DNA from: Billgrantia lactosivorans
GTDB taxonomy: Bacteria; Pseudomonadota; Gammaproteobacteria; Pseudomonadales; Halomonadaceae
Length of the DNA: 64,000 nt
Reading direction: 5' to 3'
NCBI RefSeq assembly: GCF_003254665.1
Contig: NZ_QHGY01000003.1
Span: 248,286 to 312,285, forward strand
Part shown: in pieces, positions 45,889-54,545 of the stretch
Numbering within the stretch: the first letter of the stretch is position 1
Layout: the number at the start of each line of letters is the position of its first letter
Translations under genes and position numbers: made by a program
The notes under the pieces: model-generated
What the model saw: the letters and a program-made list of their open reading frames with translations, nothing else
Database searches by the model: none
Told to the model about the DNA's origin: nothing

Positions 45889-47319
45889 ATGAAACAGCGT
45901 CCCTCTCCCCAGCCTCCTCGCCATTGGCAGGATCTCTGGCGGCACTCCGTCTCGGCGTTGGCGACCCTGATCAGAACCGGCGAGGTCTCGAGCCGCGAAG
46001 TCGTCGATGCGCATCTGGCACGGATCGAGGCCGTCAATCCCACGCTGAATGCCATCACCGTCACGCTGCACCAGTCGGCCCGCAAGGCGGCGGACGCGGC
46101 CGACGCCCAGCGCAAGAAGCAGCAAAAGGGCGGTCTGCCGCCACTTCATGGGGTGCCGTTTACCGTCAAGGAGAATATCGATTGTCTCGGTACCCCGACG
46201 ACCTTCGGCCTGGCAGCGAACGCCAATGCATTGGCCCAGCAGGATGCGCCGGTGGTCGAGCGCTTGCGTGCTGCCGGCGCCATCCCCATCGGGCGCACCA
46301 ATATGCCGGAAATGGGACTGCGGGTCTCCACCAGCAACCCCTTCAGGGGGCTTACGCGCAACCCGTGGAATGCCCAGTTGACCGCGGGAGGCAGCAGCGG
46401 AGGAGAAGGCTCGGCAGTGGCATCCGGCATGTCGCCGCTTGGTATCGGCAATGACATCGGCGGATCCTTGAGAAACCCGGCGTTTTGCTGCGGTGTCGCC
46501 GCCTTGAAGCCGACCCAGGGACGGGTTCCCTTCGGTGGGGCCGGCGATGGTTTCCTGAGCGCCCAACTGATGCTAACCGAAGGTCCCATCGCCCGCCGCG
46601 TTGAGGATCTCAGGCTGGTGCTGGAGCAGGTCCACGGGCAGCATCTGCGTGACCCTCGTTCGGTCACGGTGGCGCTGGAAGGCCCGCGAGTCCCGCGACG
46701 GGTGGCCATGGTGACAGCACTGCCCGGCACTGTTGTCGAACCGGCCATTGCTGCCGGTGTGTGGTCGGCCGGCGAGACGCTTGCCGCCGCGGGCTATCAG
46801 GTGGAGGAGGCGGTGCCGCCGGAGATCGAGCTGATCAATCACCTGTGGGCACAATTCCAGATGTCCGACCTGAGCCTCACGGCCGATTCGCTGCGCCCGT
46901 CGCTCAGTGACGAGGCGGCCATGCTCATGGATGCCCTGATCGTCAGGGTCGACCCTTCGCTGGTACACGCCACGCTGCATCAGGAGCGTTCGCGTCTTGG
47001 CCGCGCCTGGTCGGCATTCTTTGCGCAATATCCCATCGTGTTGGGACCCGTCTGGCCTTCGGCGCCTTTCGTGCACGACGCCGATGTGGCGTCGCCCGCC
47101 GGCAGCGAGCTGATGCTGGACATGCAATGGTTCGTGACCCCCGGCAATCTGCTCGGCTTCCCCGCTGTCGTGTTGCCGACCCGGCCGATCGACAACGCAC
47201 CGATGACTGTCCAGCTGTATGCCGACCGCTTTCGCGACGACCTGGTGCTCGAGGCTGGCGAGGTCATCGAGGCGGCATTTGGTGCCAGCACGCCAGTCGA
47301 CCCGTTTGTCGCTTCCTGA
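45889..47319 (+). CDS. Amidase signature family enzyme
   Basis: 476 aa. Ser-cisSer-Lys triad visible: Lys94 in FTVKENIDCLG, Ser169/Ser170 in GGSSGGEGS and nucleophile Ser193 in NDIGGSLRNP. Hydrolyses an amide; substrate unknown. Start ATG 45889 follows AAAGGGA. The 204 nt before it contain no supported gene. Confidence 0.87.
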   Translation: MKQRPSPQPPRHWQDLWRHSVSALATLIRTGEVSSREVVDAHLARIEAVNPTLNAITVTLHQSARKAADAADAQRKKQQKGGLPPLHGVPFTVKENIDCLGTPTTFGLAANANALAQQDAPVVERLRAAGAIPIGRTNMPEMGLRVSTSNPFRGLTRNPWNAQLTAGGSSGGEGSAVASGMSPLGIGNDIGGSLRNPAFCCGVAALKPTQGRVPFGGAGDGFLSAQLMLTEGPIARRVEDLRLVLEQVHGQHLRDPRSVTVALEGPRVPRRVAMVTALPGTVVEPAIAAGVWSAGETLAAAGYQVEEAVPPEIELINHLWAQFQMSDLSLTADSLRPSLSDEAAMLMDALIVRVDPSLVHATLHQERSRLGRAWSAFFAQYPIVLGPVWPSAPFVHDADVASPAGSELMLDMQWFVTPGNLLGFPAVVLPTRPIDNAPMTVQLYADRFRDDLVLEAGEVIEAAFGASTPVDPFVAS

Positions 47320-47384
47320 CTGTGGGACGGGGAGCGTTGTCGATCAGCGCCAGGCGCGACGCCGGGCTAAACCCGCGCGATGCG

Positions 47385-47924
47385 TCAGTCACTTGGCCCT
47401 TCTGCATGCAAGCGTCGCCAGCGCTGTGGCGTCATGCCCAGCCGGCGGTGGAAATGGCGGGTGAAGTGCGACTGGTCGTAGAAGCCGCAGTCGTGGGCGA
47501 TACGCGAGAGCGGCGCGTTGCCGGCGAGCATCATCTCGCAGGCACGGGCCAGGCGCCGGCGCGTCACGTAGGCCAGGGGCGGTTCGCCGAAGGTCAGCTT
47601 GAAGGCATGCGAGAAGTGGCTGAGGCTGAGGCGCGCTTCGGCGGCCATCTCCTTGACGCGGATCGTCTCGTCCAGGTTCGCGTCGACGAAGGCGACGACG
47701 CGCCGGATCTGCCAGCCGACGAGACCGCCATGCACGCTTGGCTCCGGCAGGGGATTCGTGGCTGCCTGGGTCAGCAGCCTCAGGGCCTGGACCAGGCTGG
47801 CACGGGCCGCCTCCTGGTCCCTGGGCAAGGCGGCTTCGGCTTCGTCGAGCAATTGGGCCAGTCGCCGACGCACCTCGGGCACGAGGCCCGGGGGACGGGG
47901 CATCCTGGTCAAAAGCGGCGTCAT
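47385..47924 (-). CDS. AraC family regulator (short form)
   Basis: 179 aa. Little more than the DNA-binding region: IRVKEMAAEARLSLSHFSHAFKLTFGEPPLAYVTRRRLARACEMM and IAHDCGFYDQSHFTRHFHRRLGMTPQRWRRL, preceded by about 75 residues without a cupin. Converges on the amidase gene, which it may control. Confidence 0.82.
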   Translation of the reverse strand: MTPLLTRMPRPPGLVPEVRRRLAQLLDEAEAALPRDQEAARASLVQALRLLTQAATNPLPEPSVHGGLVGWQIRRVVAFVDANLDETIRVKEMAAEARLSLSHFSHAFKLTFGEPPLAYVTRRRLARACEMMLAGNAPLSRIAHDCGFYDQSHFTRHFHRRLGMTPQRWRRLHAEGPSD

Positions 47925-48076
47925 CGCATCGCCACCGAAAGCGCAAGCGCCCTGGGGCGGCTGGAGATCCCTGTCGCTCTGAGGGCTGGGTCCTGGTCAA
48001 TGAACGATAAGAGTATAGGTCAACGGCAGCGCTCCCTGGCGAACGCGAGCGCGGTGAAATTTCTCCTCCTACAGTG

Positions 48077-48100
48077 ACGCGGATGCCTAGGCACCCGCGT
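48077..48100. repeat. Hairpin between AraC and EF-hand genes
   Basis: ACGCGG-A-TGCC / GGCA-C-CCGCGT around TA: ten pairs with one mismatch. Lies 23 nt beyond the EF-hand stop. No T-run follows on either strand, so it is only a possible terminator. Confidence 0.4.
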
Positions 48101-48122
48101 CGAGACGAGCTGAGGCGAATAA

Positions 48123-48404
48123 TCAGTTCGGGTGATAGTCGTACTCCCGCCGATTGAGATAGCCGTCGCGGTTGCGGTCGAGTTCCCAGAACGCGTCGGA
48201 TAGCGAGGCGCCGATGGTTTCGGCTTGGGACAGCAGTCCGTCGCGGTCGGTATCGAGCTGGTCGAAGTGACGCTTGATCAAGGGTGCCTCCATGCTGCCG
48301 CTACGGGTCATCATGGGTTCCTCCTCGGGGGAGGGGCGATCGGCTAGCGCCGTACTCGGGACGAGCGCCAGGGCAAGCAGGAGTGCAAGGGTGCGAAGTC
48401 TCAT
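48123..48404 (-). CDS. Exported EF-hand calcium-binding protein
   Basis: 93 aa. Signal peptide MRLRTLALLLALALVPSTALA, then two EF-hand loops: DTDRDGLLSQAE and DRNRDGYLNRRE, each with the canonical Asp/Glu ligands. Periplasmic calcium sensor or buffer; function unknown. Monocistronic. Confidence 0.85.
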   Translation of the reverse strand: MRLRTLALLLALALVPSTALADRPSPEEEPMMTRSGSMEAPLIKRHFDQLDTDRDGLLSQAETIGASLSDAFWELDRNRDGYLNRREYDYHPN

Positions 48405-48581
48405 GGTGGCGACCTCCTGTCATGTGTCAGGGACGGGGACGAGCCGCGGTGCAGCTCATCGTAGACATGATGGGAGGTCGAGGGCGGCAGGGCTTGCCCG
48501 GGCGTGCGGTGCTTTGCACGTTTCTGCTGTGCGATGGGGGCGGCCCGGCACGGCCCGAGCGTCCACGCTTGGCGGACGGGT

Positions 48582-49184
48582 TCACAGCTCGCCGGTGAGC
48601 TTCTTCTCCACCAGATCGAGGCGATCCTGACCCCAGAACGGCTCTCCCTCGACGTCGTACCACGGGACACCGAAGCAGCCGGCGGCGATGGCCTGCTCGC
48701 AGGCCTCGTCGAGGCGCCGCTGGCCAGGCTCCGTCTCCGACTCCTCGAGCAGTGCCCGGCCATCCAGGCCGCAGGCGTCGGCAATCGCCTCCAGCGTGGC
48801 GAGGTCGGCGATATCGCGCTCTTCGGCCCAGCAGGCCCGCAGGATGGCCAGCGACAGCGCGGCGATGTCGTGGCCCCGGGCCTTGGCGGTCAGCGCCAGG
48901 CGCGCCGCGGGGCGATCGTCGGCGGGGAAGAACTTCGGCTCCACGTTGAGCGGAATGCCCAGCAGGCGCGGCCAGCGCCGCAGCTCCACCAGGCGGTAGG
49001 CCTGGCGCTCCGGGGCTCGCTTGGGTAGCGGCAGGCCGCCCGTGCGGGGGAAGACCGCACTGACCGTGACCGGCACGTAATCGACGCTGGCGCCGTGGCG
49101 GGCGGCGATTTCGCCGAGGCGGGCGTGGCCCAGGTAGGTCCAGGGCGAGACCAGGCTGTGGTAGTAGGTGATGCGCTTGGGCAT
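48582..49184 (-). CDS. 2-hydroxychromene-2-carboxylate isomerase family protein (DsbA-like)
   Basis: 200 aa. Thioredoxin fold with helical insert but no CxxC: the active-site region reads YYHSLVSPWTYLGHARL, with Ser as in kappa-class GST/HCCA isomerases. GVPWYDVEGEPFWGQDRL is the typical C-terminal stretch. ATG 49184. Probably GSH-dependent; substrate unknown as no aromatic degradation genes are near. Confidence 0.82.
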   Translation of the reverse strand: MPKRITYYHSLVSPWTYLGHARLGEIAARHGASVDYVPVTVSAVFPRTGGLPLPKRAPERQAYRLVELRRWPRLLGIPLNVEPKFFPADDRPAARLALTAKARGHDIAALSLAILRACWAEERDIADLATLEAIADACGLDGRALLEESETEPGQRRLDEACEQAIAAGCFGVPWYDVEGEPFWGQDRLDLVEKKLTGEL

Positions 49185-49281
49185 GGGGGCTCCTCGCTTC
49201 CGTTTCGTACGGTTTCCTGAGGCTAGCTTCCCCACGCCCGGGTGTCCCGATTTTTCCAAGGCCGTGGGGCGTGCGGGTCGC

Positions 49282-50208
49282 TCAGCCCAGCACCTTGCCT
49301 TCGCGCCAGTAGCCCATGCTGCTGACGCAGCGCCTGGGCAGCCCGCACTCGTTGACCAGATAGCGGCGGATGCCCAGCGCCACCTTGCTCTCCGCGGCGA
49401 TCCAGGCGTAGAAGGGGGCGCCGTCGTCGGTCGCTGCCGCTTCCCACAGCAGCTCGTCGTCGGCCGGCTCGTCCTGGCCCTCGGCATGGTCGCTGGTGTC
49501 GGCCAGGCGGGCGATCTCGGCGCGCAGGTCGACGTCGCGCACCGCGCGCAGCAGGCGCTCGCCGTGGGCGCAGCCGGGCGCGGCGTCGCGCGGCAGCCAG
49601 CGCACCCCGGCGGTGATGGCCAGCGGCCGGGCGTCGTCGCCCAGCGGGACCTCGATCAGCGCGTCCACCTGCGGGCGGTCGGCACGTGCGGCCAGCGTCT
49701 CCAGGATGCCGACCGTCGCCGGCAGGGCGGTCTCGTCGGCCACCACCAGGAGGCGCTTCACCCCGCGCGGCGGCTTCCACTCGTAGCCCACGCCGAGGCT
49801 TTCCGCCTCGGCGACGGGGGCGGTCATGGCCAGGCGGTCGCCCGGCCGGGCGCGCATCGCCCAGCGCGAGGCGGGGCCCTCGTCGCCGTGCAGCACGAAC
49901 TCGACGTCGACTTCGCCACGCTCGGCGCGCAGCTCACGAATGGTGTAGGTGCGCATCGGCGGGCGCAGGGACTCCGGCAGGCCGCGATAGGCGGCGTACC
50001 AGTCGTCGGGCTCGGTCGCGACGCAGTCGAACAGGGCCTCGAGGCTGCCCGGTTCGGCGGGAAAGAACAGCTTGATGCGCTGGTCGGGGGCATGGGTGGC
50101 CATGCGCACCACGTCGGCGCCGGTGAAGGTGAGCCGGACCAGCGAGGGCGTGAGCCGGGTGCGGCGCGCGAGGGTGATGTCGAAGACCTGGTAGCTCTGC
50201 TTGGCCAT
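49282..50208 (-). CDS. Siderophore-interacting protein (FAD-binding ferric reductase)
   Basis: 308 aa. Releases iron from siderophores by reduction in the cytoplasm. RRTRLTPSLVRLTFTG, MRTYTIRE (FAD site), LVVADETALPATVGILE and the final FYAWIAAESKVALGIRRYLVNECGLPRR are characteristic. A Fur box lies 43-57 nt upstream of the ATG 50208, predicting repression by iron. Confidence 0.9.
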   Translation of the reverse strand: MAKQSYQVFDITLARRTRLTPSLVRLTFTGADVVRMATHAPDQRIKLFFPAEPGSLEALFDCVATEPDDWYAAYRGLPESLRPPMRTYTIRELRAERGEVDVEFVLHGDEGPASRWAMRARPGDRLAMTAPVAEAESLGVGYEWKPPRGVKRLLVVADETALPATVGILETLAARADRPQVDALIEVPLGDDARPLAITAGVRWLPRDAAPGCAHGERLLRAVRDVDLRAEIARLADTSDHAEGQDEPADDELLWEAAATDDGAPFYAWIAAESKVALGIRRYLVNECGLPRRCVSSMGYWREGKVLG

Positions 50209-50250
50209 GAGGAGACGACTCCGCGGGTGATGGCGGCAGGCTAACACCGA

Positions 50251-50265
50251 TGATAATAATTCTCA
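50251..50265. promoter_or_regulatory. Fur box upstream of the siderophore-interacting protein
   Basis: TGATAATAATTCTCA, a 7-1-7 inverted repeat with six of seven matching pairs (minus strand TGAGAATTATTATCA), the classic Fur recognition form. Lies between the CMD gene stop and the iron gene start. Confidence 0.8.
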
Positions 50266-50283
50266 ATGCTGTCGAGCGCTGGC

Positions 50284-50685
50284 TCAACCGCCGGCCTGCT
50301 CCTCGCGGTAGGCGGCGATCACCTCGCGCGCGACCCGCATGCCGTCCATGGCCGCCGGAAAGCCGCAGTAGGGCACGCACTGCAGCAGCACTTCGCGGAT
50401 CTCCTCCTCGCTGCAGCCGTTGTTGAGCGCGCCGCGCAGGTGCACCTTGAGCTCGTGGGGACGGTTGAGCGCCACCAGCATGCCGATGTTGACCAGGCTG
50501 CGGGTGGGGCGTGCCAGCCCCGGCCGGTTCCAGATGTCGTTCCAGCAGTTGCGCGTCACCAGCTCCTGCAGCGGCCAGCCGAACTCGTCGGCCTGGGCCA
50601 GGGCATTGTCGACGTAGGCGTCGCCGAGCACCTCGCGGCGCGTGGCGAGACCATCGGGGTCGAGGCGGTCGTGGGACGACGTCAT
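50284..50685 (-). CDS. Carboxymuconolactone decarboxylase family protein
   Basis: 133 aa. LVNIGMLVALNRPHELKVHLRGALNNGCSEEEIREVLLQCVPYCGFPAAMDGMRVAREV is the full CMD pattern. It has a Cys-Val-Pro-Tyr-Cys stretch rather than the CxxC of AhpD. Last gene of the malonate operon, 12 nt after the dehydrogenase; role there unknown. Confidence 0.85.
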   Translation of the reverse strand: MTSSHDRLDPDGLATRREVLGDAYVDNALAQADEFGWPLQELVTRNCWNDIWNRPGLARPTRSLVNIGMLVALNRPHELKVHLRGALNNGCSEEEIREVLLQCVPYCGFPAAMDGMRVAREVIAAYREEQAGG

Positions 50686-50697
50686 GGCACTCTCCTC

Positions 50698-51645
50698 TCA
50701 CTCGGCCAGGTTATTCACCGGCCGGCCGGCGTCGAAGGCCAGCAGGTTGTCGAAGGCATCGCCGAAGTAGCGCTCGTAGCTGTCCTGCTCCACGTAGCCC
50801 AGGTGGGGCGTGGCGAGCACGTTGGGCAGCGCGAGCAGTGGGTGATCGGTCACCGGCTCCTGCTCGAAGACGTCCACCGCGGCCCGGCCCGGGCGGCCTT
50901 CGCGCAGCGCGGCCACCAGCGCGCCCGGCTCGATCAGCGGCGCCCGGCTGGTGTTGACCAGGAGGGCGCCGGGCTTCATGCGCGCCAGGTCGGCGGCGCT
51001 GACGATGCCCTGGGTGTCGGCGTTCAGGCGCAGGTGCAGGCTCAGAACGTCGCTGCGTTCGAACAGTTCGGCCTGGCTTGCCGCCACGTCGAGGCCGGCC
51101 TCGGCGGCACGCGCACGGGTACCCTCGCGGCCCCACACCAGCACGTTCATCTCGAAGGCCTGGCCGTAGCGGGCGACCAGCCGACCGATCTTGCCGTAGC
51201 CGAAGACCCCCAGGGTGCGGCCCTTGAGCCCGGTGCCCAGGGTACGCTGCCAGCGGCCGGCCTTGAGGTTCGCAAACTCCTCGGGAATGTGGCGCATGGC
51301 CGCCAGCACCAGGCCCCAGGTAAGCTCCGCGGCGGCATGGGGCGAACCGGTGCCGGCCATGACCGTGACCCCGTGGCGCTTGCAGGCGGCCAGGTCGACG
51401 TGGGCCGCGCCGCCGCCGGTCTGGCTGATCGCCTTCAGCCTGGGCAGCCGGGCCAGCAGGGAGTCCCCGATCGGCGTGCGCTCGCGGATCAGCACCAGGG
51501 CCTCGGCGTCGCGGAAGCGCTCCACCAGGGCGTCCTCGTCGGCCACGGTATCGTGGTAGACGCTGACGTCGTGGCCCCGCAGCCTGGCGAAGGCGTCGAG
51601 GTGGCGCACGCAGTCCTGGTAGTCGTCGGGAATCACGATCTTCAT
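50698..51645 (-). CDS. D-2-hydroxyacid dehydrogenase (NAD-dependent)
   Basis: 315 aa. Rossmann motif LGVFGYGKIGRLVARYGQAF, NTSRAPLIEPGAL with the catalytic Arg and ATPHLGYVEQDSY with the catalytic His. Member of the phosphoglycerate/lactate dehydrogenase family. In the malonate operon, 10 nt after matB. A role with tartronate or another hydroxymalonate-like acid is speculation. Confidence 0.88.
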   Translation of the reverse strand: MKIVIPDDYQDCVRHLDAFARLRGHDVSVYHDTVADEDALVERFRDAEALVLIRERTPIGDSLLARLPRLKAISQTGGGAAHVDLAACKRHGVTVMAGTGSPHAAAELTWGLVLAAMRHIPEEFANLKAGRWQRTLGTGLKGRTLGVFGYGKIGRLVARYGQAFEMNVLVWGREGTRARAAEAGLDVAASQAELFERSDVLSLHLRLNADTQGIVSAADLARMKPGALLVNTSRAPLIEPGALVAALREGRPGRAAVDVFEQEPVTDHPLLALPNVLATPHLGYVEQDSYERYFGDAFDNLLAFDAGRPVNNLAE

Positions 51646-51655
51646 GGGCGTTCTC

Positions 51656-53173
51656 TCAGCGATAGGTGTCCTGGTAGCGCTTGCGCAGCTCGTTCTTCTG
51701 CACCTTGCCCATGGTGTTGCGCGGCAGGGAATCGGCGAAGAAGACCCGCTTGGGCTGCTTGTACTTTGCCAGCCGCCCCTCCAGGTGGTCGAGCACTTGC
51801 TGCTCCTCCAGCGCGGCGCCCGGCTGGCGGACCACCACGGCGGTCACGCCCTCGCCGAAGTCGGGGTGGGGCAGTCCGATCACCGCCGATTCCATCACGC
51901 CCTCCAGCTCGTCGATCACCTGCTCGACCTCCTTGGGATAGACGTTGTAGCCCCCCGAGATCACCAGGTCCTTGTCGCGGCCGACGATGTGCACGTAGCC
52001 CTGCTCGTCGGTCATGGCCAGGTCGCCGGTGACGAAGAAGCCGTCGTCGAGCAGCTCCTCGCGGGTCTTCTCGGGCATGCGCCAGTAGCCGATGAAGACG
52101 TTGGGGCCGCGGATCTCGAGCATGCCGATCTCGCCCGGGGGCAGCGGCGCGTGGGTCTCGCGGTCGGTGATGCGGTACTCCACCCCCGGCAGCGGCTTGC
52201 CCACGGTGCCGGCGCGGCGCTCGCCGTCGTAGGGGTTGGAGAGGTTCATGTTGGTTTCGGTCATGCCGTAGCGCTCGAGGATGGCGTGGCCGGTCTTCTG
52301 GGCGAAGGCCTGGTGGGTCTCGGCGGTGAGCGGGGCGGAGCCGGAGACGAACAGGCGCATGTTGGCGGTGGCCTCGGGGGTGAGGCGCGCGTCCTGGACC
52401 AGGCGGGTGTAGAAGGTCGGCACGCCCATCAGCACCGTGCCGCGGGGCATCTCCTCGAAGATCACGTCGGCATCGAACTTGGGCAGGAACAGCATGCTCG
52501 AGCCGGCCATCAGGGTGACGTTGCAGCCGACGAAGAGGCCGTGAGTGTGGAAGATGGGCAGCGCGTGGATCAGCCGATCCTCGGCGCTGAAGCGCCACGC
52601 CTGCTTGAGGGTCGCGGCGTTGGAGCCCAGGTTGCGGTGCGTCAGCATGGCGCCCTTGGAGCGTCCGGTGGTGCCCGAGGTGTAGAGGATGGCGGCCAGG
52701 TCGTCGTGCGCCCGCGGCTCGATGCCGGTGAACGGCTCGGCGCGCTCGGCCCTGGCCATCAGGCTGCCGTCGGCATCGACGCCGAGGGTCTCCACCGCCG
52801 GGCAGCCGCTCTCGCCGGCGACCTTGCGGGCCTCCTCCAGGGCCGCGGGGCGGCACACGAACAGCGCCGGTTCGGCGTCGCCGAGGAAGTAGCGGATCTC
52901 GTCGGCGGTATAGCCGGTATTGAGCGGCAGGTAGACGCCGCCCATGCGCAGGCAGGCCAGGTAGAGCAGAATCGCCTCGGGGCTCTTGTCGACCTGCACC
53001 GCGACCCGGTCGCCGGGGGACACGCCCAGCGCGACCAGGGCGCCGGCCAGGCGGGCGCTCACCTCGAGGGCATCGCGATAGGCGTAGCGACGGCCGTCGC
53101 GGGTGGTGATGAAGTCGGCAGTGCCGCGATCGCGCATGCGGGCGGCGAAGGTTTCGAAGAGGTTGTGACTCAT
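51656..53173 (-). CDS. matB: Malonyl-CoA synthetase
   Basis: 505 aa, acyl-CoA synthetase family. ATP-dependent activation of malonate. AMP-binding motif ILYTSGTTGRSKGAML, YGMTETNMNLSNPYDGERRAGTVGKP, ISGGYNVYPKEVE and the C-terminal Lys in PRNTMGKVQKNELRK. The Met-Asn-Leu-Ser region after the MTET motif is characteristic of MatB. Overlaps the decarboxylase stop by 4 nt (53170-53173). Confidence 0.92.
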   Translation of the reverse strand: MSHNLFETFAARMRDRGTADFITTRDGRRYAYRDALEVSARLAGALVALGVSPGDRVAVQVDKSPEAILLYLACLRMGGVYLPLNTGYTADEIRYFLGDAEPALFVCRPAALEEARKVAGESGCPAVETLGVDADGSLMARAERAEPFTGIEPRAHDDLAAILYTSGTTGRSKGAMLTHRNLGSNAATLKQAWRFSAEDRLIHALPIFHTHGLFVGCNVTLMAGSSMLFLPKFDADVIFEEMPRGTVLMGVPTFYTRLVQDARLTPEATANMRLFVSGSAPLTAETHQAFAQKTGHAILERYGMTETNMNLSNPYDGERRAGTVGKPLPGVEYRITDRETHAPLPPGEIGMLEIRGPNVFIGYWRMPEKTREELLDDGFFVTGDLAMTDEQGYVHIVGRDKDLVISGGYNVYPKEVEQVIDELEGVMESAVIGLPHPDFGEGVTAVVVRQPGAALEEQQVLDHLEGRLAKYKQPKRVFFADSLPRNTMGKVQKNELRKRYQDTYR

Positions 53174-54531
53174 TTGGCAGGCTCTCCCTTGGCCATCTTG
53201 CGGGCGCGGCGGTTGAGGTCGCGGACCTCGCTGGAACAGACCACGGTGGCGTTGGCGGTGTAGTTCTCGTGGTTGCGCTCGATGTCGTCGAGCACGTAGA
53301 GGTAGTTGACCATCAGCCCGGCGGCTTGTTTCAGGCCCTTGGGCGAGGTGTCGCCGAGCCAGTTGATGCGATGCAGTTGCGCGCCGTTGCCGAGATGGAA
53401 GCGCGCCACCGCGTTGAGCGGCAGGCCGTGGGCGTTCTTCTCCTCGACCAGGTAGCGGGCGGCGAGCGGCTTGACCACCGCCTTGAGGCGTTCGCTGCGG
53501 GCCGGGTCGAGATGCCACTCATCGGCGTCGAGCTCTTGCAGCACCTGGCTCAGCTCGTCGGGCAGGGCGTCGTCGTCGCGCCGTTCGGCGAGCCAGTGGG
53601 CGAAGCCCGGCACCGGCGAGAGCGTGACGAAGTGCTTGAGCTGGGGCAGTTCCAGCTTGAGCTCCTGCACCACCTGCTTGATCAGGAAGTTGCCGAAGGA
53701 GATCCCGCGCAGGCCGGTCTGGCAGTTGCTGATGCCAAAGAAGGCGGCGCTGTCGGCGGCCTCGGGGTCGTCGACTTCGCGTCCGGCGCCCTCTCCCGTG
53801 AGGATGGGCTGGATGCGCTCGGGCAGGCCCTTGCACAGCGCCACCTCGACGAAGATCAGCGGCTCGTCGCCGATGGCCGGATGGAAGAAGGCGAAACAGC
53901 GGCGGTCGCGGGCGTCGAGGCGTCGGCGCAGGTCGTCCCAGTCGCGGATCTCGTGGACCGCCTCGTAGCGGATGATCTTCTCCAGGATCGAGGCGGGGGT
54001 ATTCCAGTCGATGCGCTTGAGCATCAGGAAGCCGCGGTTGAACCAGGAGCCGAACAGGTGGGCGAAGTCGGCATCGATGGCGCCGAGGTCGGGGCGCTCG
54101 CGGATGCGCTCGAGCAGCCCTTCACGCATGCGTACCAGCTCGAAGGTTCCGTTGCTGGCCAGGTTGAGGCGGCGGAACAGCTCCTGGCGGCGCGGCTCGC
54201 AGGCGTCGAACAGGGCGTGCAGGCTGGGGTTGTCGCGCTGGTCGCGATAGGCGGCGTAGGTCTCGTCGATGCGCGCCGGGTCGGCGGCGAAGTCGCGGGC
54301 CAGCCCCTCGAAGAAGCGCGTGCGCTGGTCTTCCGTCAGCCGGTTGTACATCGAGAGGGCGCGACTCGCCAGGCTGATGCTCGAGGCCTCGCCGTCGCTC
54401 TCCAGCAGCGCCCGGCAGGCGTCGAGCACCTGGGCGTGGTCGGGCGCGGTGAGCTCGCCCTGCCGCCGCCACAGGCGGGCATCGCGCTGGGTGATGCTGT
54501 TGAACAGCTCCTGCAGGAAGGTCATGTTCAT
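53170..54531 (-). CDS. matA: Malonyl-CoA decarboxylase
   Basis: 453 aa. Releases CO2 from malonyl-CoA to give acetyl-CoA. AISNCQTGLRGISFGNFLIKQVVQEL-type region is present as FGISNCQTGLRGISFGNFLI, with LKHFVTLSPVPGF and ARFHLGNGAQLHRINWLGD carrying the catalytic Ser/His. ATG 54531 chosen over upstream options because it gives MNMTFLQELF. Coupled to matB. Confidence 0.93.
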   Translation of the reverse strand: MNMTFLQELFNSITQRDARLWRRQGELTAPDHAQVLDACRALLESDGEASSISLASRALSMYNRLTEDQRTRFFEGLARDFAADPARIDETYAAYRDQRDNPSLHALFDACEPRRQELFRRLNLASNGTFELVRMREGLLERIRERPDLGAIDADFAHLFGSWFNRGFLMLKRIDWNTPASILEKIIRYEAVHEIRDWDDLRRRLDARDRRCFAFFHPAIGDEPLIFVEVALCKGLPERIQPILTGEGAGREVDDPEAADSAAFFGISNCQTGLRGISFGNFLIKQVVQELKLELPQLKHFVTLSPVPGFAHWLAERRDDDALPDELSQVLQELDADEWHLDPARSERLKAVVKPLAARYLVEEKNAHGLPLNAVARFHLGNGAQLHRINWLGDTSPKGLKQAAGLMVNYLYVLDDIERNHENYTANATVVCSSEVRDLNRRARKMAKGEPAK

Positions 54532-54545
54532 GATGTCACTCTCGC

